Below are positions 28,265-37,659 of a stretch of 64,000 bases of DNA, in pieces (the stretch's first letter is position 1; each line of letters opens with the position of its first letter). The notes below the pieces were generated by a model. It had not been told where the DNA came from and did no database searches. It saw only the letters and a program-made list of their open reading frames with translations. The DNA comes from Planctomycetota bacterium (lineage in GTDB: Bacteria; Planctomycetota; B15-G4; SIAN01). The translations under genes were made by a program, and so were the position numbers. The stretch lies in the NCBI GenBank assembly GCA_016795285.1, contig JAEUIC010000023.1:126001-190000 (forward strand). Reading direction: 5' to 3'.

Positions 28265-28471
28265 TCACGAGCCTCGTTGCAAGGCGACGTGAGGTCGGTG
28301 CAGCACGAGGAGCGGAGGCGCGACTCCAGCGATGCGCGTCGTGCGGACGCGGCTTCCTCGCGGGTGGAACTCGACGGTGTTCATCGGGACGAGCCCGAGG
28401 CGGCTCTCCCGCGAGTCGCTGGTCCGGTACGCCCGATCGCCCGCGGAGTCCTCCAGCACGAACGAGTTCAC
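28265..28471 (-). CDS. Small ORF overlapping the end of NDH-2 (68 aa)
   Basis: A GTG at 28471 forms a GTGA overlap with the NDH-2 stop codon, the same coupling seen at the methyltransferase-permease junction in this window. The product has no cysteine and no membrane helix. It contains NSFVLEDSAGDRAYRTSDSR and VPMNTVEFHPRGSRVRTTRI. Codon third positions are mostly G or C, as in real genes here. I recognise no family. It may be a genuine coupled small protein or a chance open frame. Confidence 0.4.
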   Translation of the reverse strand: MNSFVLEDSAGDRAYRTSDSRESRLGLVPMNTVEFHPRGSRVRTTRIAGVAPPLLVLHRPHVALQRGS

Positions 28472-29847
28472 CGACTTCGAGTCCCCTCGGCCGGCGTGCT
28501 CCTGGAAGTAGCGGCGGCTCGGGAACTCGATGGGTCGGACGTGATCAGCCGCACGCCGCGACCTTTGGTCAACCACAGCCACGCCCACTGCAGCAGCACC
28601 AGCACGCGGCTCCTGAAGCTGATCAAGTAGCTGATGTGGACCACCGTCCACAGCAGCCATGCGAACGGCCCGGCGCAGCGGAGACGACCGTACGCGGCCA
28701 CCGCGGCGGCGCGCCCGATCGTCGCGAGCGACCCCTTGTCGCGGTACCGAAACGGCAGCAACGACTCGCCCCCGAACGATCGGATCAGGTTCGCCGCCAC
28801 GTGCCGCCCCATCTGCATCGCCGCCGGGGCGACGCTCGGGACGGGCGCGCCGTTCGACGTGATCGCCGCGAGGTCACCGATGACGAAGACGCCGCGCGCG
28901 CCGGGGACCGCGAGCGTCGGCTCGACCAGCACGCGTCCCGCTCGATCGAGCGGGACGTCGAGCGAGCGTCCGAGCGGTGACGCCGCTACGCCCGCCGCCC
29001 ACAGCACGGTCCGGGTGGCCAGTCGTTCGACGCGCGCGTGCGGATCGCCGCCTTCGGTGCGCAGCGCGAGTCCCTGCTCGTCGACGCCGATGACGCGCGC
29101 TGCGAGGCGCACCTCGACTCCGATCCGTTCGAGCTGCGTCCGCGCGCGTCCGGAGAGCTCCGGCGGGAAGCTCGGCAGCACGTGGCTCCCCGCCTCGACC
29201 AGCACGACGCGCGCCTGCGTCGGGTCGATTCGACGGAAGTCGCGCGCGAGCGTCTCCCGGGCGATCTCGGCGAGGGCCCCGGCGAGTTCGACGCCGGTGG
29301 GCCCGGCCCCGACGATGGCGAACGTGAGCCACGCGCAGCGCCGCTCGAGGCCCTCCTCGCGCTCGGCCTCCTCGTAGGCGCGCAGGATGCGGGCGCGGAT
29401 CGAGAGCGCGTCCTCGAGCGTCTTCAGGCCGGGGGCATGGGGGGCCCAATCGGCGTGTCCGAACCAGGAGTGGGTCGCGCCCGCCGCCAGCACCAGCGCA
29501 TCGAACGCGATCGCGCCGTCGGCGAGCTCGACCTTCCGTCCGACCAGGTCGATCCGCAGGACCTGCGCGAGCAGCACGGTGGCGTTCTTCTGTCGTCGCA
29601 GGATCGAGCGCAGGGGGACCGCGATGTCCCCAGGACTCAGTGTCGCCGTCGCCACCTGGTAGAGCAGCGGTTGGAACAGGTGGTGATTGTGCCGGTCGAG
29701 GAGCGTCACCCGGACGGGCGCCTTCGCCAAGCGTCGTGCGCAGGTGAGACCGCCGAACCCGCCGCCGACGATCACCACATGAGGGCGCTCGGCGTCCACG
29801 CCGGACGAACCGACGCGGTCCCCTCGAAGTCGATCGTGGATGGGCAT
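28468..29847 (-). CDS. ndh: Type II NADH dehydrogenase (NDH-2)
   Basis: The protein is 459 residues with two Rossmann sites: HVVIVGGGFGGLTCARRL (about 23-40) for FAD and FAIVGAGPTGVELAGALAEI (about 180) for NADH. HHLFQPLLYQVATATLSPGD and GVFVIGDLAAI are typical NDH-2 blocks. The C-terminal WLLWTVVHISYLISFRSRVL and LVLLQWAWLWLTKGRG form the membrane-docking helices. It oxidises NADH and reduces quinone on the inner face of the membrane without pumping protons. A small gene 60 bases upstream and a small overlapping ORF downstream share its direction. The ATG at 29847 lacks an obvious ribosome-binding site. Confidence 0.94.
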   Translation of the reverse strand: MPIHDRLRGDRVGSSGVDAERPHVVIVGGGFGGLTCARRLAKAPVRVTLLDRHNHHLFQPLLYQVATATLSPGDIAVPLRSILRRQKNATVLLAQVLRIDLVGRKVELADGAIAFDALVLAAGATHSWFGHADWAPHAPGLKTLEDALSIRARILRAYEEAEREEGLERRCAWLTFAIVGAGPTGVELAGALAEIARETLARDFRRIDPTQARVVLVEAGSHVLPSFPPELSGRARTQLERIGVEVRLAARVIGVDEQGLALRTEGGDPHARVERLATRTVLWAAGVAASPLGRSLDVPLDRAGRVLVEPTLAVPGARGVFVIGDLAAITSNGAPVPSVAPAAMQMGRHVAANLIRSFGGESLLPFRYRDKGSLATIGRAAAVAAYGRLRCAGPFAWLLWTVVHISYLISFRSRVLVLLQWAWLWLTKGRGVRLITSDPSSSRAAATSRSTPAEGTRSR

Positions 29848-29907
29848 CGGGATCGCGGCGCAGGAGCGAGTGCAGACGACTTGCCGGTCGAACGTCGGTG
29901 GACTCGC

Positions 29908-30213
29908 TCAGCTCCCCGTCGGGCCGAGGCCGGGTCGCGGGACAGAGGGGGGCGTCGGCTCGCTGAGGTCACCGTCGGGGGACTCGCCGCCGAAGTCGCT
30001 CGGCGGGAGTCGGCTGCTCATCCCGGAGAACTCCCGACCGTCGGGGCCGATGCCGGCCTGCTCGCCGCCGCCCTCATCGCGCCGGTCGCCGTCGTTGCCG
30101 GGCGTCGCGCGAGCGGCCCGCTCCGTTCCCTGCGGGATGAGCCCGGCGGGTACGTCGACGCCTTCCTTCGGCTTGCGATCGTTCTCCTCTCGTCCTGGTT
30201 CGCGCGTCGGCAT
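29908..30213 (-). CDS. Small hydrophilic protein upstream of NDH-2
   Basis: The product is 101 residues from the ATG at 30213, supported by a good GAGGAG site six bases upstream. It is rich in Gly, Pro, Glu, Asp and Arg (MPTREPGREENDRKPKEGVD ... PPSDFGGESPDGDLSEPTPP) with no cysteine, signal or membrane helix. It looks intrinsically disordered. No family is recognised. It ends 60 bases before ndh on the same strand, so co-transcription is likely. Confidence 0.55.
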   Translation of the reverse strand: MPTREPGREENDRKPKEGVDVPAGLIPQGTERAARATPGNDGDRRDEGGGEQAGIGPDGREFSGMSSRLPPSDFGGESPDGDLSEPTPPSVPRPGLGPTGS

Positions 30214-30519
30214 GGGATGCTCCTCGATGGGGTGGGACGGGCCGCGCTGGCAGTGCAAACGAGAGACCTCCGCCACGCTCCCGGCGCCACTCGTGCCGCG
30301 CCCTCGGTTCGGAGCCGATTGCTCCAATCGCGCTTCAAGGACGGGAAGCGGCCGAACGAGCCGCCCGCAGCACCGTGCGGCCTCGCGGACGCGCGGCGTC
30401 GACGAGGCGCGGCCTCGGTGGCACGCGGACCTCCGGCGGCACTATCCGTCGCCGTTCGCGTTCTGTACGGTGCGCCGCTGCCGGTCGCCCTGCCGGCCCG
30501 TCCCGCGTGCGAGCTGCCG
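30214..30519. other. 306-base divergent region
   Basis: This region lies between the small hydrophilic gene (minus) and the helicase gene (plus) and should hold promoters for both. The only structure I noted is a 6-bp inverted repeat, CGATTG-CTC-CAATCG, at 30316-30330. No supported gene. Confidence 0.45.
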
Positions 30520-33500
30520 ATGCCCCTCTCCGCTTTCCACCCGACCGTGCAGCGCTGGTTCGAGCGGGAGCTCGGCGCGCCGACGCCGCCGCAGCTCGAG
30601 GGGTGGCCGGCCATCGCGGCGGGCCGCCATGTGCTGATCGCCGCGCCGACCGGCTCGGGCAAGACGCTCGCGGCGTTCCTCTTCGCGCTCGACTCGCTGC
30701 TGCGCCAGGGGAGCGAGCTGCGCGACGAGACACAGGTCCTCTACCTGTCGCCGTTGCGCGCGCTCAGCAACGACGTGCAGAAGAACCTCGCCCTGCCGCT
30801 CGCGCAGCTGCGGGAGATGGATCCGTCGCTGCCCGAGGTGCGCGTCGTGGTGCGCACCGGCGACACGCCGCAGTCGCAGCGCCAGGCGATGGTCCGCCGC
30901 CCGCCGCACGTGCTGGTCACCACGCCCGAGTCGCTCTACCTGCTGCTCACCTCGGGCGGCGGGCAGAAGATCCTGCGCACGGCGAAGACGGTCATCGTCG
31001 ACGAGGTCCACGCGCTGGCGGGCGACAAGCGCGGCGCCCACCTGGCGCTGTCGCTCGAGCGGCTCGCCGCGCTGGCGGGCGACTTCCAGCGCATCGGCCT
31101 CTCGGCGACGCAGAAGCCGATCGAGCGGACCGCCGCCTTCGTGTGCGGCGCCGGGCGCGAGCCGGTGATCGTCGACGTCGGCCACTTCCGGACGATGGAC
31201 GTGGCGATCGACGTGCCGCCCTCGCCGCTGCAGACCATCTGCACGCACGAGCAATGGGGCGAGATCTACGAGCGGATCGCGGCGCTGGTGCGCGCCCACA
31301 AGACGACGCTGGTCTTCGTCAACACGCGCAAGCTCGCCGAGCGCGTCTCCGCGCAGCTCACCAAGCTCCTCGGCGAGGAGCAGGTCGGCTGCCACCACTC
31401 GAGCCTGAGCAAGGAGCGCCGCCTCGACGCCGAGCAGCGGCTGAAGGCGGGGCGTCTGCAGGCGCTGGTGGCGACCGCGTCGCTCGAGCTCGGCATCGAC
31501 ATCGGCGACGTCGACCTCGTGGTGCAGGTCGGCAGCACGCGCAGCATCGCCGCCTTCCTGCAGCGGGTCGGCCGCGCCGGCCACATGATCCGCAAGGTCC
31601 CGAAGGGGCGCCTCTTCCCGATCACGCTCGACGAGCTCTCCGAAGCGGCCGCGCTGCTCCACGCGGTGCGCGCGCGCGAGCTCGACGCGACGCCGGAGCG
31701 GCCGGCGCCGCTCGACATCCTCGCCCAGCAGATCGTGGCGGCGTGCGTCGGCGAGGCGTGGACGCTCGACGGGCTGTTCGCGGCCTGCAAGCGCGCCTGG
31801 CCGTTCCGCGACCTGACGCGCGAGCGGTTCGACGCCGTCGTCGCGCTCCACACGCAGGGGCGCCACGCGCTGCTGCACAAGGACGGGGTGCAGGGACGGC
31901 TGATGGCGACCAAGCGGGCGCGGCTGGTCGCGCTGCAGTCGGGCGGTGCGATCCCCGACGTCGCCGACTGGCAGGTGCTGCAGGAGCCGGAGGGGACCTT
32001 CGTCGGCACCGTGCACGAGGACTTCGCCATCGAGAGCAGCGGCGGCGACGTCTTCCAGCTCGGCAACGCGTCGTGGCAGATCGTGCGGCAGGAGAAGGGG
32101 ACGCTGCGGGTGGTCGACGCGAAGGGGGCGCCGCCGACGCTGCCCTTCTGGGTCGCCGAGGCGCCGGGCCGCACGCGCGAGCTGTCGGCGGCGGTCGGAC
32201 GCGTGCGCGATGCGGTCGATGCGCGCCTCGATCCGGCGCGCACGCCGGCGCTCGGGCGCGCGAAGGGGCCGCGCGTGGCGGCGGCGCGGCAGTGGCTGGT
32301 GGAGGAGTGCGGCGTGCCGCTGGCGGCCGCGGAGCAGATCGTCGAGCAGATCGAGGAGGGGCGGCGCGTGCTCGGCTGCGTGCCGACCACGGAGCGCCTG
32401 GTGCTGGAGCGCTTCTTCGACGAGAGCGGCGGCATGCAGATGGTGCTGCACGCCCCGTTCGGCGCGCGCATCAATCGCGCCTTCGGGCTGGCGCTGAGGA
32501 AGTGCTTCTGTCGCGGCTTCGGCTTCGAGCTGCAGGCGGCCGCCAACGAGGACGCGCTGATCATCAGCCTCGGCACGATGCACAGCTTCCCGCTCGCCGA
32601 GGTGTTCGATTACCTCGATCCGCAGACGGTCGTCCCGCTGCTGGCGCAGGCGATCCTCGCGCAGCCGATGTTCCCGACCCGCTGGCGCTGGAACGTGACG
32701 CGCAGCCTCGTGCTGGAGCGGATGCGCGACGGTCGCAAGGTGGCCGCGCCGCTGCAGCGGATGCGCGCGGAGGACCTGCTGGCCGCCGCCTTCCCGCAGG
32801 CGATCGCGTGCGGCGAGACGCTGCCGCCCGGCGATCGCGAGATCCCGTACGACCATCCGCTGGTCGCGCAGACGATGGAGGATTGCCTGCGCGAGGCGCT
32901 CGACGCCGATGGGCTGGTCGACGTGCTGACGCAGCTGAAGAGCGGCGCGCTCGAGCGGGTCGCGCTCGACACGGTCGAGCCGTCGGCCTTCGCGCGCAGC
33001 GTGCTGGCGGCGCGGCCGTATGCGTTCCTCGACGATGCTCCGCTGGAAGAGCGGCGCACGCAGGCGGTGCTGACCCGTCGAGCGTTGCCGCGCGAGCAGG
33101 CGCACGCGTTGGGCGCGCTCTCGCCGGCGGCGGTGGCGCGCGTGCGCGAGGAGGCGTGGCCGTCGCCGAGCGGCCCCGAGGAGGTGCACGAAGCGCTGCT
33201 CTGGATGGGGTGGGTGACCGTCGAGGAGGCGCTGCCGTGGCAGCCGTGGCTCGAGGCGTTGCAGGCGGCGGGCCGCGTGCGCTGCGAGGCGGGGCGGTGG
33301 CGCGCGGTCGACGGGCCGAGCGATCCGGCAGTGGCGCTGCGCGGGCGGCTCGAGGCGTTGGGGCCGTTCGTCTGCAAGGGCGGCGACGAGCTGGCGCTGC
33401 TCTACGCGCTGGAGCAGCAGGGCGTCGTGATGCGGACGCAGGTCGACGGCCACGAAGCGTGGTGCGAGCGGCGGCTGCTGGCGCGCATCCATCGCTACAC

Positions 33501-34542
33501 GCTCGAGACGCTGCGCGAGGAGATCGAGGCGGTGAGCGCGGCCGACTACCTGCGCTTCCTCGCCGCGTGGCAACACGCCGACGACGACACGAAGGTGGAA
33601 GGGCCGGCGGGGCTGCGCACGCTGATCGAGCAGCTCTGCGGCTTCGAGGTGCCGGCCGCGGCGTGGGAGTCGAGCGTGCTGCCGCGCCGCATGAAGACGT
33701 TCCGGCGTGAGTGGCTCGATCAGCTGGCGCTGTCGGGCGACTTCGCGTGGGGGCGCCTCTGGTCGAGCGGCGTCGCCTCGATCCGCACAACGCCGATCTG
33801 CCTCATCCCGCGCGCCGAGCTCCCGCAGTGGCAGGAGCTGGCGCCGCCGGCCGACTTGGCCGACGCGAGCGGGCCGGCGCGCGACCTGCTGGCGGCGCTC
33901 GCGGCGGGCGGCGCGATGTTCCCGCGCGACCTGCAGCGAGCGGCGCGGCTGCTCGATTCCCACTTCGAAGGGGCGCTGCAGGAGCTCGTCGCACGCGGTG
34001 CGGTGACCTGCGATTCGTACGGCGCGTTGCGCCAGCTCATCGTGCCGCCGTCGAAGCGGAAGCTGCCGATCCTCACGATCGGCCGCTGGAGCCGCTTCCG
34101 CGGGGATGGCGCGGCGAGCGGCGCGCCGAGCAGCGCGACGACCGTGCCCGCGCCGCCGCGGCCGGAGCAGGTCGAGCTGGTCGCGCGGCAGCTGCTCAAG
34201 CGCTGGGGCGTCGTGCTGCGCCGGACGCTCGAGCGCGAGCGGCTGCCGGTGGCGTGGCGCGAGCTGCTCCGCTGCTACCGCGCGATGGAGCTGCGCGGCG
34301 AGGTGCGCGGCGGCCGGTTCGTCGCCGGCTTCGATGGCGAGCAGTTCGCGCTGCCTGACGCGGTGGCGCTGCTGCGCAAGCGGCGGCGCGTCCAGCGCGA
34401 GCGAGTCGCGGAGCAGGAGGCCGGTGGCGCGAGCGTGCCCGCCGCCGAAGTGGCCGCCGCCGACCCGCTGAACCTCGTCGGCATCCTCACCCCCGACGAG
34501 CGCGTCCCGCGAGCGCAACGCCGCAACGTCGCGATCGGCTGA
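30520..34542 (+). CDS. lhr: Lhr-like large DEAD/DEAH superfamily 2 helicase
   Basis: The protein is 1340 residues from the ATG at 30520. SF2 motifs are all present: Walker A APTGSGKT 42-49, DEVH 161-164, SAT 195-197 and motif VI QRVGRAGH 348-355. Helicase-C has TLVFVNTRKLAERVSAQLTK and VATASLELGIDIGDVDLVVQ. After the two RecA lobes come the winged-helix and Lhr-specific core (about 450-800: HKDGVQGRLMATKRARLVAL, LGNASWQIVRQEKGTLRVVD, FGARINRAFGLALRKCFCRG) and a long C-terminal region (about 830-1340). Lhr proteins unwind DNA or RNA:DNA duplexes in repair. It is slightly shorter than classical Lhr. An in-frame GTG further upstream could add residues. Confidence 0.93.
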   Translation: MPLSAFHPTVQRWFERELGAPTPPQLEGWPAIAAGRHVLIAAPTGSGKTLAAFLFALDSLLRQGSELRDETQVLYLSPLRALSNDVQKNLALPLAQLREMDPSLPEVRVVVRTGDTPQSQRQAMVRRPPHVLVTTPESLYLLLTSGGGQKILRTAKTVIVDEVHALAGDKRGAHLALSLERLAALAGDFQRIGLSATQKPIERTAAFVCGAGREPVIVDVGHFRTMDVAIDVPPSPLQTICTHEQWGEIYERIAALVRAHKTTLVFVNTRKLAERVSAQLTKLLGEEQVGCHHSSLSKERRLDAEQRLKAGRLQALVATASLELGIDIGDVDLVVQVGSTRSIAAFLQRVGRAGHMIRKVPKGRLFPITLDELSEAAALLHAVRARELDATPERPAPLDILAQQIVAACVGEAWTLDGLFAACKRAWPFRDLTRERFDAVVALHTQGRHALLHKDGVQGRLMATKRARLVALQSGGAIPDVADWQVLQEPEGTFVGTVHEDFAIESSGGDVFQLGNASWQIVRQEKGTLRVVDAKGAPPTLPFWVAEAPGRTRELSAAVGRVRDAVDARLDPARTPALGRAKGPRVAAARQWLVEECGVPLAAAEQIVEQIEEGRRVLGCVPTTERLVLERFFDESGGMQMVLHAPFGARINRAFGLALRKCFCRGFGFELQAAANEDALIISLGTMHSFPLAEVFDYLDPQTVVPLLAQAILAQPMFPTRWRWNVTRSLVLERMRDGRKVAAPLQRMRAEDLLAAAFPQAIACGETLPPGDREIPYDHPLVAQTMEDCLREALDADGLVDVLTQLKSGALERVALDTVEPSAFARSVLAARPYAFLDDAPLEERRTQAVLTRRALPREQAHALGALSPAAVARVREEAWPSPSGPEEVHEALLWMGWVTVEEALPWQPWLEALQAAGRVRCEAGRWRAVDGPSDPAVALRGRLEALGPFVCKGGDELALLYALEQQGVVMRTQVDGHEAWCERRLLARIHRYTLETLREEIEAVSAADYLRFLAAWQHADDDTKVEGPAGLRTLIEQLCGFEVPAAAWESSVLPRRMKTFRREWLDQLALSGDFAWGRLWSSGVASIRTTPICLIPRAELPQWQELAPPADLADASGPARDLLAALAAGGAMFPRDLQRAARLLDSHFEGALQELVARGAVTCDSYGALRQLIVPPSKRKLPILTIGRWSRFRGDGAASGAPSSATTVPAPPRPEQVELVARQLLKRWGVVLRRTLERERLPVAWRELLRCYRAMELRGEVRGGRFVAGFDGEQFALPDAVALLRKRRRVQRERVAEQEAGGASVPAAEVAAADPLNLVGILTPDERVPRAQRRNVAIG

Positions 34543-34565
34543 CATCCCGGATCGAAACGCCGCGT

Positions 34566-35303
34566 CTAGAGCAGCCGCTGCGCTTCGAGCCGCTGCACCC
34601 GCTCCTCGAGCGCCGCGAGCCGCTCGACGAGCGCGGCCACGGTCGGGTCGCCGGCGCTGGCCGAGCCGCTGCTCGCCGCCCCGCTCGAGCTGGCCACCGT
34701 CGCCCCGCCGCTCGCGCTGCCCATCGCCGCCCCGCTCGCCTCCTCGGCTTGCCACTTCGCGAGCTGCTCCGCCGCCGCGAAGCCGTGGGTCCAGCGCACG
34801 CCGCGCGCGGCCGCTTCCGGCGAGAGTCGCACCACCATCGCCGGCGCGCGGCGGCGCAGCTTCTCCAGCAGCTCGCGCAGCGCTTCGAGCGTCTCGATCG
34901 GCCGCATCCGGCTCGCCCGCCCGCGCAGGTCGCCTTCGCTCTGCGCACCGCGCAGGAAGAGCTCTCCCAGCACCGCGAGCTCGCTCACCGTCAGCTCGAG
35001 CTTGCGCACCAGCTCCTGCCGCCACCGCACGACGCGCCCGCTCTCCGGCAGCACCGACAGCACGAGCCCCTTCTCCTCGAGCGCCTTCAAGCCGCTCTCG
35101 ACCTGCGCCTCGTCGAAGTGGGTGAGGGGGTCCCGATTGTTCTTCTGGTTGCAGCCGGCGACCAGCGCGCTGACGGTCATCGGGTAGTACTCGGGGGTCG
35201 TCAACCCCTTCTCGATCAGCACGCCGAGCAGGCGCCGCTCGGTGGCGTTCAGCGGCAGCGCGCCGGGCAGGGCGCCGGACGACGTGGCGGCGGACGGTTC
35301 CAT
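34566..35303 (-). CDS. YceH-like DUF480/UPF0502 protein
   Basis: The protein is 245 residues from the ATG at 35303; GGAGGAG lies just upstream. The family core is LNATERRLLGVLIEKGLTTP then YYPMTVSALVAGCNQKNNRD and AQVESGLKALEEKGLV, a pair of winged helices. The usual central part (ELTVSELAVLGELFLRGAQS, SRMRPIETLEALRELLEKL) follows. A Ser/Ala/Gly-rich linker (about 195-225) and a final coiled coil (VAALVERLAALEERVQRLEA) complete it. It is cytoplasmic. The DNA-binding-like fold is clear, but the biological role of the family is not established. It is convergent with lhr, with only 23 bases between stops. Confidence 0.92.
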   Translation of the reverse strand: MEPSAATSSGALPGALPLNATERRLLGVLIEKGLTTPEYYPMTVSALVAGCNQKNNRDPLTHFDEAQVESGLKALEEKGLVLSVLPESGRVVRWRQELVRKLELTVSELAVLGELFLRGAQSEGDLRGRASRMRPIETLEALRELLEKLRRRAPAMVVRLSPEAAARGVRWTHGFAAAEQLAKWQAEEASGAAMGSASGGATVASSSGAASSGSASAGDPTVAALVERLAALEERVQRLEAQRLL

Positions 35304-35662
35304 GCGCTCTCCTCCTTGGCGGATCTCATGTGGCGCGCACGCTACGCCGCGCGCGCTCTCCGCGGTCGGCACACGGTTGGCGATGGTGCCAGTCGAGGGG
35401 CGCCGCCGAGGCTGCGGAGATGACGGGATCCTTCGAGCAACGCCGTTCGTCCGAGGGCCGCCGCGGAACGGGGGATATCGGGACCGAGCACGTTGGCGCA
35501 GTCGAGGTGGGGTGGCGGCGCCAGCTGCCGGCTCTGCAGATGCTGCGCAGTATTGAACGACGCGTGGCGGCCACCGCAGGGTGGTTGCCCACGCGGGGCG
35601 ATGGCTAAGGTGTTTCCCTTAGTTGGCCCGGGAAGGCCACTGAGGGAGAAGGAAGTACGGCC
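35304..35662. other. 359-base divergent region
   Basis: This region separates the YceH-like start (minus) from the FG-GAP gene start (plus). It contains no supported gene. An inverted repeat CTAAGG-TGTTTC-CCTTAG lies at 35605-35622, about 40 bases before the FG-GAP start codon. It might be an operator or a leader hairpin. Confidence 0.45.
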
Positions 35663-37633
35663 ATGGTTGAGCACGCTCTCGATCGCTTCGGATCGGAATC
35701 CGATCGTCTCCGGCGGCCCGCGCCGCGACCCCTCCCGCCCCGACTGCACCGCCGCCGTCTCTCGTCGGCCCCCCGGCACGGCCGGGCCACTCGCTTCGCC
35801 GTCCCCCTCACCGGGCTGGTCGCCGCGCTGTTCCACAGCGCCGCGCCGACCGCGACAGCGCAAGAGTGGCAGCAGCACTTCTCCGGCGAGGCGGCGCTCG
35901 ACACGTTCGGCTCGACCATCGCCGTGGTCGGCGACCTCGACGGCGACGCGATCGACGACCTCCTGGTCGGCGCGCCCAACTCCAGCACCAACGCTTGGCA
36001 CGGCGGCGCGGCCTATGCCTACTCGGGCGCGACGCGGACGCTGCTGGCGACTTGGCGCGGCCAGCGGCTCGATGACGCGCTCGGCCTCGCGCTGTGCGGG
36101 CCGGGCGATCTCGATGGCGACGGCGTCGGCGAGCTGCTGATCGGCGCTCCCAACCTGATCGGCGGCAGCTTCCGCGGTCAGGTGAAGCTCTATTCGGGCG
36201 CGACGCGGGTGCTGCTGCGCACGTTCGACGGCGCCGTGCCGGGCGATGCCTTCGGCTCCTCGATCGCAGCGCTGGCCGACCAGACGGGCGATGGCGTCCC
36301 CGAGATCGCCATCGGCGCGCCGGGCGCGTCGGCCTACTTCATCTACGACGGCGCCAACGGCGGCGAGGTCGGCCAGTTCACGAGCCTCCAGCCCGACAGC
36401 AGCCTCGGCAACGCCATCGCGCCGGCCGACGACCTCGACCACGACGGCATCGGCGACTTCTTCGTCTCCGCCCCGTTCTGGCGCGACGCTTCCGGCATCG
36501 TCGTCGGCCGCCTGCAGCTGCGTTCCGGCCGCGACGGCTCGGTCCTGCGCAACCACTACGGCGAGAACCGCTCGAGCTTCCTGGTCGACTTCTACGGTTG
36601 GACGGCCATCGCCGTGACCGACGTCGACCGCGACGGCGTGCGCGACTACGCCACCGGCGCGTGGGCCTTCGGCAGCTGCCAGGAGGGGCGGATCTACGTC
36701 TACTCCGGCCGGACCGGCCTCGAGATCGGCCGCTACGACGGCAGCGATTGCGGCGACCTCTCCGGCTACCTGCTGGCCGACGGCGGCGACCTCGACGGCG
36801 ACGGCTCGGGCGACCTGCTCGTCGGCCACCCGCAGCACGGCACCGACAACGAGGGGCAGCTCGAGCTGCTGGCCGCGTTCGATGGCAGCGAACTCTCGCG
36901 CATCGACGGCGAGCCGCGCACGCGGCTCGGCGCTGGGCTCGCGTCGGCGGCCGACCTCGACCACGATGGCGCGCCCGACCTGCTGGTCGCCTCGATCGGC
37001 GCGGTGACGACCTACGTCGGCGAAGTCGACCGCTACGAATGCCGCGCGCCGACCGTCGCCGCGCTCTCCATCGCGCGCGCCGACCACCGCGACGACACGA
37101 CCGTCACGCTCACCGGCAGCGCCCTGCGCGCCGAAGCGGGGCTGGTGGTGGAGCTCGATGGCGAGCGGGCGCCCGACCTGGTGCCGCTCGATTCGACGAG
37201 CTGCCAGTTCCGCGTGCCGCCCGGCGCGCCCGGCCCGGTGGTGCTGGCGGTGGCGACGCGGTTCGGCCGCGCCGAGGTGACCTTCCTGCGCACGCCGGCG
37301 ATCACGCTGAGCGGCGTCCTCGCGCCCGCCGGCAGCGGCGTCTGGTCGAGCCATGTCGACGACGGCGACGGACTGCTGCTGATCGCCGGCATCCCGCCCG
37401 CTCGACCGACCGCCACGCCGCCCTACCGCGGCAAGCTCGCGCTCCTGCCCTACTACGTGGTGGCGCTGGTGCCGGATGTGACGGGCGACCGCTTCGACCT
37501 GCCCTTCGACATCGCCGACGATCCCGCGCTCTCCGGCGTCACGCTGCTGGTGCAGGCGCTCGCGGGACCGAAGCTCGGCGGCAAGGGCAAGGACGCCGGC
37601 TGGACCAACTGGATCGAGTTCACGATCGAGTGA
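35663..37633 (+). CDS. Secreted FG-GAP seven-bladed propeller protein
   Basis: The protein is 656 residues from the ATG at 35663, with GGAGAAGGAAG upstream. A long basic head (about 45 residues, Arg/Pro-rich) precedes a hydrophobic signal (FAVPLTGLVAALFHSAAPTA). Seven calcium-loop motifs follow in order: GDLDGDAIDDLLVG, GDLDGDGVGELLIG, ADQTGDGVPEIAIG, DDLDHDGIGDFFVS, TDVDRDGVRDYATG, GDLDGDGSGDLLVG and ADLDHDGAPDLLVA. They are consistent with a complete integrin-alpha-like beta-propeller (about 70-440). The C-terminal 200 residues are beta-sandwich-like. It is probably surface-exposed and Ca-stabilised. The partner is unknown. Confidence 0.9.
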   Translation: MVEHALDRFGSESDRLRRPAPRPLPPRLHRRRLSSAPRHGRATRFAVPLTGLVAALFHSAAPTATAQEWQQHFSGEAALDTFGSTIAVVGDLDGDAIDDLLVGAPNSSTNAWHGGAAYAYSGATRTLLATWRGQRLDDALGLALCGPGDLDGDGVGELLIGAPNLIGGSFRGQVKLYSGATRVLLRTFDGAVPGDAFGSSIAALADQTGDGVPEIAIGAPGASAYFIYDGANGGEVGQFTSLQPDSSLGNAIAPADDLDHDGIGDFFVSAPFWRDASGIVVGRLQLRSGRDGSVLRNHYGENRSSFLVDFYGWTAIAVTDVDRDGVRDYATGAWAFGSCQEGRIYVYSGRTGLEIGRYDGSDCGDLSGYLLADGGDLDGDGSGDLLVGHPQHGTDNEGQLELLAAFDGSELSRIDGEPRTRLGAGLASAADLDHDGAPDLLVASIGAVTTYVGEVDRYECRAPTVAALSIARADHRDDTTVTLTGSALRAEAGLVVELDGERAPDLVPLDSTSCQFRVPPGAPGPVVLAVATRFGRAEVTFLRTPAITLSGVLAPAGSGVWSSHVDDGDGLLLIAGIPPARPTATPPYRGKLALLPYYVVALVPDVTGDRFDLPFDIADDPALSGVTLLVQALAGPKLGGKGKDAGWTNWIEFTIE

Positions 37634-37659
37634 GCGGCGCGGCCGGCAAGATCGCGCGC

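Noticed and set aside
27779..28268. Long Thr/Ala/Met, Ser/Pro/Trp and Val/Ile-rich frames over the Asp/His repeats, including a hydrophobic Val-rich one
   Set aside because: They are other-frame readings of the tandem repeat. The Asp/His frame has the signal peptide, start site and a structured N-terminal domain.
30442..35025. A 1527-codon open frame antisense to the helicase gene
   Set aside because: It is composed of low-complexity Arg/Leu/Glu/His sequence and covers both the helicase and part of the YceH-like gene, which have clear family motifs.
35605..35622. CTAAGG/CCTTAG inverted repeat before the FG-GAP gene as a defined operator
   Set aside because: Six-base arms are too short to claim a site, and no candidate regulator is adjacent. 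It is noted only as a feature of the gap.
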